Below are positions 57,549-64,000 of a DNA stretch of 64,000 nt, piece after piece (positions within the stretch are counted from its first letter, which is position 1; each line of letters starts with the position of its first letter). The stretch covers positions 372,001 to 436,000 of the forward strand of contig JAFKAC010000024.1 of assembly GCA_025766275.1 (NCBI GenBank), written 5' to 3'. The DNA comes from Lactarius indigo. Its lineage: Eukaryota; Basidiomycota; Agaricomycetes; Russulales; Russulaceae. Under the pieces are notes generated by a model that worked only from the letters and a program-made list of their open reading frames with translations, ran no database searches and was not told the DNA's origin. The position numbers and the translations under genes were made by a program.

Positions 57549-58489
57549 TCACTGGCGGCCTAGCCGCTTCTTTGCCATTGCCACCAAGTACTCCTAGCCA
57601 AGCACGTACACGGTCAGTCATATACCCCACGCACGGGACTTGATAGTATACGTACCGGATCAAAACTGTTCTTGAAGCTCTCGCGGCTCGAAATGTTCGC
57701 ATGGTACGTCTGCAACCGCCTAAAGCGCTCACTCTTGAATAGTTCATCGTACACGCGCCGGCCGGTTCCCTCCTCGAACTTGCCGAGGTCATTGCGGAGA
57801 AGCAGTTCCCAGCGGCCGAGGAACGGCGCGAGCGCAGCATCCGCGATCGTGAAGTGGTTCCCAACGGCGAATTGGGCCGCAGGCGGGAGCAGCTCCTGGA
57901 TCTCGGCGACCGCCGCGATGAAGGCATCCGGTGACTCGCCACGGAAAGAGAATGCGAAGAAGGGCGGGAAGACCTTCGTAGATACGGCATCGATGAAGAA
58001 CCGCACGCGGGCGCGCTCGACGGGGTCTTTCGGAAGCAGGCCCGAGTCCGGGTACAGATCTGCGACGAACTCAAGCAGGACGAGCGACTCGGTGACCCTG
58101 GCGGACTCTGGGGATGGGTTCTCGGGGTCAGACTTTGGACTCCCGTACACCACAGCTGGGACCTATCACACAGCGTCAGGATAAGTAGCGGGGGGAGATG
58201 CGCGCGGACGTCTGACCTTGCTTGCTGGGTTGACTCGCGAGGCGTACCACTCGGGCTTGTTCGAAAGGTCGATCGGATACCTGGTCACGTCTGCCTTCAC
58301 CTCTTGGAACGCGATCTCCACCTGTAGCGGCCCGAGTCAGTATATCAACTCGTGGGAGAAAGCCAACCGGACGAACCCGCTGAGCATATGGGCAGACCTG
58401 GAGAGTCACAAAGTCAACTTAAGAAAAAGAAGGAGTATGGGTACGGTGCGCACTTTGGCGGTATAAAAGATTACGTCTGGAGTGGCCAT
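57549..58489 (-). CDS. GST3: omega-like glutathione transferase (237 aa), Cys at the catalytic position
   Basis: Exons 58454-58489, 58377-58397, 58217-58321, 57656-58162 and 57549-57593 keep frame. The 21-base exon 2 encodes VCPYAQR, the classical Cys-type active site (Cys14). Then VEIAFQEVKADVTRYPIDLS, VNPASK/VPAVVYG (cis-Pro 56), PESARVTES and the helical domain (FAVGNHFTIADAALAPFLG). The DH of FAVGDHF in other copies is NH here. C-terminus EYLVAMAKKRLGRQ. Cytosolic by absence of a signal. Intact, and with GST4 the best candidate for a normal enzyme. Confidence 0.85.
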
Positions 58490-59902
58490 GATGTGAGCGT
58501 AGACAGTGGGAAGAGAAGAGTTTGGGAGAACAGACAGGCCATATGTCATCCCATAAATACTAAAGATCACAACACCGTGGGGCTCCAGGTTCGCTTACTT
58601 TGTCATCACCTATCTAGATGACGAGTCCTGGCCAGTCGTGGCTGAGTAACGAACAAAGGTGGGACTGGCAATGGGATGAGTCAGCTTCTTCGCATAATAT
58701 GGCACTTATGGTGATCGATCTGTTTACGATGGCGTCTAATGTTGACATCATCACGCGATGATCCACTCTTTACTTGATCGTCGTCTGAATAAAGTCATCG
58801 GTTATACCAAGTTTGTCACGAGCACCCATACGTTGTTGATCACGAGCTGACAACTGGCAGGCCCGAACAGACACACATAGGGCGCTGTCGATGCCCTCGT
58901 TGTTCTTGTCGTCTGCAGTCTCCTTAACGTAAATTGCTCTATGATTGGAACAGATGAACGGGTGGTGGTCATACGCGGACATGTGTCGCAGTAACTTAGG
59001 TTGCAGCAGCCGCCATTGTAACTGTCGCTGCGTCCACCGTAGGAGGTTTGCCATGGTTAGACTTATCTCTCCCTTGCCTTTGTCGTGTCTGCGTCCGTCG
59101 GTGTCACTGTAGATCTGTCACGCACAATTTATGACAAACTTGGTAGACACCCTGTGCGAAACAGCGGCCCGCCGCATACTTTGTTAACAAAGCGTAGCAA
59201 AAAAAAAAATACGTTAGGGAGGAAGCACTGTGACAGCGATCTCACGCGACGACGACGCAACAGTGATAGCAGAGCTCACATTCAACCACCATCCTCTGAG
59301 AAGGGACAACCACACAAGGAATAGGAGAAAGTCGGCACATACTTCACTCAACGACTGCGAGGACAGGATGACCTCATGCCAGTGGCCGCGAAGTAGTGAC
59401 AAAACATACGCTGTCGAGTACATTCAGACAATCAGACATGGACCTGTGAAGGAGGTGGTCGAAATTAACAACTTCGAGCTATGCGAATGAACTGTTGCCG
59501 TGGGAGAACAAAATTTTGACCTCTGAGAAGAGAAAGGCTGGACGTAAGCAGTAAAAGGTGCCCAGACGCCGAGAAAATGGAGCCTGGTGCGAACCCGTAG
59601 CAACCACTGACGAATTTGTAGTGGCGACAGTCGGAAGACACTGGCAGACATGTCCTCGATAAGAGAATTGAGACGAAGAGTAGGGACACAGAGAATCTAA
59701 AGTGTCGATTGGGGGAGTGAGCGACGCGAACTACCTTGCGAATTAACGCCATGCACTCAACAACAACGGAAAAATATATCACCATTTCAGGTTCAACCTC
59801 TGCACAAATGTCTCGTTCTGTCTCGTTCAACTAATATGTCTGTACGGTAACGATCCCTCCTAACTAAGCTACAATACACTTCTCCCTCTAGCAACCTCGC
59901 CT
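58490..59902. other. Spacer between GST3 and GST4
   Basis: TATTTAT (minus, 58560-58554) about 65-70 bp before the GST3 start. 58600-59130 is repeated at 61870-62480, including the segment that encodes NNVWVLVTNLV in one frame. No start, splice or conserved frame could be supported. Confidence 0.5.
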
Positions 59903-60860
59903 TCACTGTCGGGCCAAAAAGTTCTTTGTCGTCGCCAATATGTACTCCTAGCCAAATGTACACATCGTCAGTCATGCCCCCCCCCACGCGCGGGACTAAA
60001 TGGTAAACGTACCGGGTCAAAGCTACTCTTGAAACTCTCACGACTCGTGATGTTCGCATAGTATTTCTGAAACCGTCCGAAGCGCTCGCTCCGGAACAAC
60101 TCCTCATACACACGCGGGCCGGTCCCCTTCGCAAACTTGCCGACGTCGTTGCGGAGCTGCAGCTCCCAGCGACCGATGAACGGCGCGATCGCTGCGTCCG
60201 CGATCGTGAAGTGATCCCCGACGGCGAATTGCGCCGCGGGCGGGAGCAGCTCCTGGATCTCGGCGACCGCAGCGATGAAGGCGTCCGGTGACTCCCCACG
60301 GAAGAAGAACGCCACCGAGGGCGGGAAGACCTTGGTGGATACGGCATCGATGAAGAATCGGACGTGGGCGCGCTCGACGGGGTCTTTCGGGAGCAGGCGC
60401 GAGTCGGGGTACAGGTCCGCGACGAACTCAAGCAGGACGAGTGACTCGGCAACCCTGGCGGACTCTGGGGACGGATTCTCAGGGTCCGACTTTTGGCTCC
60501 CGTACACCACGAATGGGAGCTGTCGCGCAGCGTCGTGCGTTAAGAGTCATAGTAGCGGGGGGGGAAAGATGTGCACGGACGGCTGACTTTGCCTGTTGGG
60601 TTGACCCGCGAGACATACCATTCGGGCATGTTCTGAAGGTCGATCTCGTACCTGGTCACGTCAGCCTTCGCCTCTTGGAACGCGATCTCCACCTGTAGCG
60701 GCCCGGGTCAGTTTATGGACCCGTTGGAGAAAGTCGAACCGGACGAACCCGCTGAGCATATGGGCAGACCTGGAGAACTCACGAAGTTAGCCTTGGGACA
60801 GAGGGGCAAGAGTATCGTGCTCACTTTGGCAGTATAGAAGATTATATCTGGAGTGGCCAT
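59903..60860 (-). CDS. GST4: omega-like glutathione transferase (237 aa), Cys at the catalytic position
   Basis: Exons 60825-60860, 60749-60769, 60588-60692, 60013-60519 and 59903-59947 keep frame. N-terminus MATPDIIFYTAK, exon 2 VCPYAQR (Cys14), then VEIAFQEAKADVTRYEIDLQ, VNPTGK and LPFVVYGS at the cis-Pro. Helical domain: ESLVLLEFVADLYPDSRLLP, FIDAVSTKVFPPSVAFFFRG, FAVGDHFTIADAAIAPFIGR. C-terminus EYILATTKNFLARQ. A TATTTAT box (minus, 60930-60924) lies 64-70 bp before the ATG. Full length for the family and no frame defects. Confidence 0.85.
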
Positions 60861-61007
60861 GGTGTGAGTGTAGGCACTGGGCAGAGAAGAGTTTTGGAGG
60901 ACAGACGGGCCGTATGTAATCCCATAAATACCAAAGATCACATCACCGTGGGGCTCCAGGTTCGCTTTACTTTGTCATCACCTATCTGGCCTATCTGGAT
61001 GACGGTC

Positions 61008-61865
61008 TAGTGATTTCCCGGCCCAGCTTGGCCCAAAAGCCCTGGAAATGGCCTAACTTTTGAAGGCTCAGGCCCAGAAAGTTGGCAGCCTGGGCCACTA
61101 ACTCATAGCCTCTGGGTGCTTAAGCCTCAGTTGGCCCGCAAGCCACGGCCCATATGTTGTCGGCCTGGCAGGCTCACAAGCCATGGCCTGTATGTCAGAC
61201 AAGTACTTTGTTGTCGCAAGCGATCGGAAACGGTCACGCACTCTCCCGCGCGATGCGAAACTTCGCACAGATGGCCACCTTCATCGGTAAATCGTTGCGC
61301 CTGAGTTGCTAAGGCTGCGTGCGAGTGCTACATGCCGAGGAGCACAAGGGAAGAAGTCTGTACTATTACGCGAAAACTCAGTCGTAATGTTGTAAATACA
61401 TGAGCTATATGCCAGGGAAAGTGTGCTGAGGAACGAGAGTGAATCAGCTAAACAGTGACAAGGGGAAAATGCTGAAACTTGAACACATCGGAAAATGCAC
61501 TTTTGGATGGGTGGGGGGGCATGGTGCACTGGCAGAGCGCGGGAAAGCGGTGAAGAATGCAGAAAAGTGACGCTTGAGGAGAGTGCACAGTGTGTGGGAG
61601 TGTGTGGGGAAGTGCTGACAAGAACAGGTGGGCGGAAGTGACTAGAAATTAGGTTTTCATCAACCAGGAAGGATCAACGAATTGGCGAGGTCATATCACG
61701 TATTGAACTGCACGGCCCAACAGATCCGCCACAGGCCATGGGAATGGCTTACCAAATTCAAAGCCGAGGCCACTCTGGGTCACTCCTTGGCTCAAGCTTG
61801 GCCTGGCCTCTGATGTGTGGCTAAGGCTGGCTTCTGACCTAAAAGCCAGGGCCGGGAAATCACTA
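61008..61865. mobile_element. Non-autonomous TIR element, 858 bp
   Basis: Perfect inverted ends: CTAGTGATTTCCCGGCCC at 61007-61024 and its complement ending at 61866. Flanks resemble a degenerate 8 bp duplication (GATGACGG and GATGATAG). It splits the GST spacer repeat (compare 58600-58690). The interior holds no transposase. Probably a hAT-like derivative. Confidence 0.65.
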
Positions 61866-63059
61866 GGATGATAGGTGACCCGATGAGACTCCCATGGCCA
61901 GCCGTTCTGAGTAACGAAAAAAGGCCGAGGCCGCGTCTCCCATTCAGTGAGAAATGGAATGAGTCAGCCTCTTTGAATATGGTAGCCTGTAAGCTCACAT
62001 TGAAAGGTGATCGATCTGTTTTTTCTGGAACACTATGGCGTCTAATGTTGACGTCATCACGCGATGACCCACTCTTTACTTGGTTCTCGTCTGAATAAAG
62101 TCATCAGTTATACCAGGTTTGTCACGTACACCCATACGTTGTTGATCGCGAGCTGACCCTCGGCGGGCCAAAACAGATAAATATACGGCGCCCTCGACGT
62201 GCTCGTTGTTCGCGTCGTCTTAACGTGAATTTCTGAAAGCTCCATGGTTGGAACAGATGAACGAGAACGAGTGGTGGTCGTACGCAGACAGGTGTCGCAG
62301 TAACTTAAGTTGCAGCAGCCGCCATTGTAATTCTCGCTGCCGTGCGGCCCGTGCCATTTGCCACCACCGCATCCATCATAGGAGGCTGCTGTAGCTAGAC
62401 TTATCTCTCCTGCCATTCAAGTGCCACGGCTGGGTCTGCAGGTGTCACTACAGATCTGTCATGCACACTTATGACAAACTCGGTAGACACCCTGAGCGAA
62501 ACAGCGGCACACCGCGTACTTCGTTGACAACAAGGCGTAGCAAAAAGTCAAGGCAGCGGACCGATCTCACATGACGACGCAACAACGACAGCAGAGCTCA
62601 CATTCAAGTACCATCTTCTGAGAAGGGACAACCACACAAGGATCAGTGGAAAGTCAACATGCTTCACCCAACGACTGCGAGGACAGGACGACTTCATGCC
62701 GGTGACTGCGAAGTAATGACAAAACACACGCTTTTGCGGCGTAAACTCAGACAGTCAGACATGGTCCTGTGACCGAAGTTAACAACTTCAAGCTGTGCAA
62801 AGGAGGAGTTGTCGTGGGAGAATATAATATCGACCTCTGAGAAGACAAGAGTTAGACGTGAGGGGTAAAAGGCCAGGACGCCGAGAAAACGGCGACTCTA
62901 CTTCCGTCTTATTAACGCCATTCACTCGGCAACAACGGGACCATATCACCATTTCAGGCTCGATCTCTGCACAAATGTCTCGTTCTGTCTCGTTCCGTGA
63001 ATGTATCGGTATAACGTCCCTTCCAAGATACACTTCTCCTCCTTGTAACAACGTTGCCT
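61866..63059. other. Spacer between the TIR element and GST5
   Basis: Largely a second copy of 58620-59790. A minus frame at 62108-62416 (102 codons, Gly/Cys/Thr-rich) is not kept in the other copy. No gene supported. Confidence 0.5.
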
Positions 63060-64000
63060 TCACAGTCGACCTAAAAATTTCTTTGCCATTGCCACCAAGT
63101 GCTCCTAGCCAAAACGCGTACACGGTCAGTTGTACTCCCACACACGGGACCAAATAGGAAACGTACCGGATTAAAGCTACTCTTGAAACTCTCACGGCTC
63201 GAGATGCTCGCATAGTATTTCTGAAACCGCGCGAACCGCTCACTCTGGAACAGCTCCTCATGCACACGCGGGCCAGCTCCCTCCCCAAACCTGCCGAGGC
63301 CATTGCGAAGGAGTAGATCCCAACGGCCGAGGAACGGCGCGATCGCTGCATCTGCGATCGTGAAGTGATCCCCGACGGCGAATTGGGCTGCAGGCGGGAG
63401 CAGCTCCTGGATCTCGGCGACCGCAGCGATGAAGGCGTCCGATGACTCCCCACGGAAGATGAACGCAAAGAAGGGCGGGGCGACCTTGGTCGATACGGCA
63501 TCGATGAAGAATCGGACGCGGGCGCGCTCGACGGGGTGTTTCGGGAGCAGGCCTGAGTCGGGGTACAGGTCCGCGATGAACTCGAGCAGGACGAGTGACT
63601 CGGCGATCTTGGCCGACTCGGGCGACGGATTTTCAGGGTCCGACTTTGCGCTCCCGTACACCACAGCTGGGACCTATCACGCGGTGTCAGAAGTCGGAAG
63701 TCAGACGTATCTGGGAAGAAGCGCGCAGAGATCTGACCTTGCCTGCTGGGTTGACCCGCCGGGCGTACCATTCGGGCTTGTTCGCAAGGTCGAGCTCATA
63801 TCTGGTCACGTTGGCCTTCGCCTCGTGGAACGCGATCTCTACCTGTGGCAACGCCAGTTAGCAAGCATGCCGACCTGCGGAAGAAGGTCAGCTGGGACCA
63901 ACCCGCTCAGAATATAGGGAAGCCTGCGGATAACAACGTTAACTTGGACAGGGGAGGAACAAGAAGAGTACGATGCGCACTTTGGCAGTATAAAAGATTA
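63060..64000 (-). CDS. GST5: omega-like glutathione transferase, 5' end outside the window
   Basis: Exons 63981-64000 (partial), 63903-63923, 63738-63842, 63167-63673 and 63060-63104 keep frame. Exon 1 is cut inside VIFYTAK, so only the first few codons are missing. The active-site exon reads ASLYSER: Ser replaces Cys, Pro15 is lost and Gln18 is Glu, the most altered of the five. The rest is normal (VEIAFHEAKANVTRYELDLA, VNPAGK/VPAVVYG, PESAKIAES, QFAVGDHFTIADAAIAPFLG). C-terminus EHLVAMAKKFLGRL. Possibly a non-enzymatic or changed-activity copy. Confidence 0.8.

Noticed and set aside
62108..62416. Minus frame of 102 codons with Cys/Gly-rich start
   Set aside because: The related copy near 58770-59054 is read in a different frame and does not keep the same product.
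62788..63771. Long Ser/Arg-rich minus frame of 327 codons (also at 56031, 57535, 59793)
   Set aside because: Same strand as the GST genes but in another frame; the Ser/Arg bias is a shadow of GST codons and the spliced GST model explains the DNA.
1..64000. tRNA, rRNA, CRISPR or prokaryotic operon features
   Set aside because: None recognised by reading both strands; the intron-rich genes and retroelements are eukaryotic.

Overview
The window looks like a chromosome segment of a filamentous basidiomycete (Agaricomycetes). Its genes carry many short introns (49-89 bp, mostly GT...AG with donors such as GTACGT or GTGAGT), and the families seen (DUF6535 membrane proteins, omega-like glutathione transferases, tandem-C2 proteins resembling the N-terminus of fungal phosphatidylserine decarboxylase 2, Ty3/gypsy gag-pol elements) are typical of that group. 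The species cannot be told from the sequence. All functional names are from reading motifs; no search was run.

Layout. (1) 1-7999: the 5' ends of three LTR retroelements, all on the minus strand and nested: element III (LTR, broken gag) is interrupted by element II (LTR, gag, start of pro), which is interrupted by element I (LTR, gag running off the left edge). The outer LTR abuts the middle of a DUF6535 gene. (2) 8000-37000: a gene-family array. DUF6535 genes D1-D7 (D5 and D7 on minus) alternate with minus-strand tandem-C2 genes (C2-A, B, G/C, D). C2 and DUF6535 genes are repeatedly arranged head to head. D4/D5 and D6/D7 are two copies of one convergent pair. (3) 37000-40450: non-coding, with a direct repeat of about 320 bp and a 1.6 kb element with terminal inverted repeats. 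(4) 40451-53676: an intact unknown gene (X) and an intact mitochondrial carrier (LEU5/SLC25A42-like) at the two ends of a tandem duplication of about 5 kb. Each unit holds a carrier remnant, a decayed C2 gene, an intact DUF6535 gene (D8, D9) and a remnant of X. (5) 53677-64000: five tandem minus-strand glutathione transferase genes (GST1-5) with identical five-exon structure, plus an 858 bp TIR element.

Intact-looking models, with splice sites that keep frame: C2-A, C2-B, C2-D, D2, D5, D7, D8, D9, gene X, the carrier, GST1, GST3, GST4 and (cut by the window edge) GST5. Broken: gag III, pro II, D1, D3, D4, D6, C2-G/C, C2-E, C2-F, two carrier remnants, two X remnants and GST2.

The most interesting signal is the repeated head-to-head C2/DUF6535 pair. 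One partner should bind phospholipid and probably calcium; the other has four predicted membrane helices. The pair has been multiplied, inverted and broken many times in this one locus. A shared job at a membrane is inference. A second signal is the glutathione transferase array, where the catalytic position alternates between Cys and Ser.
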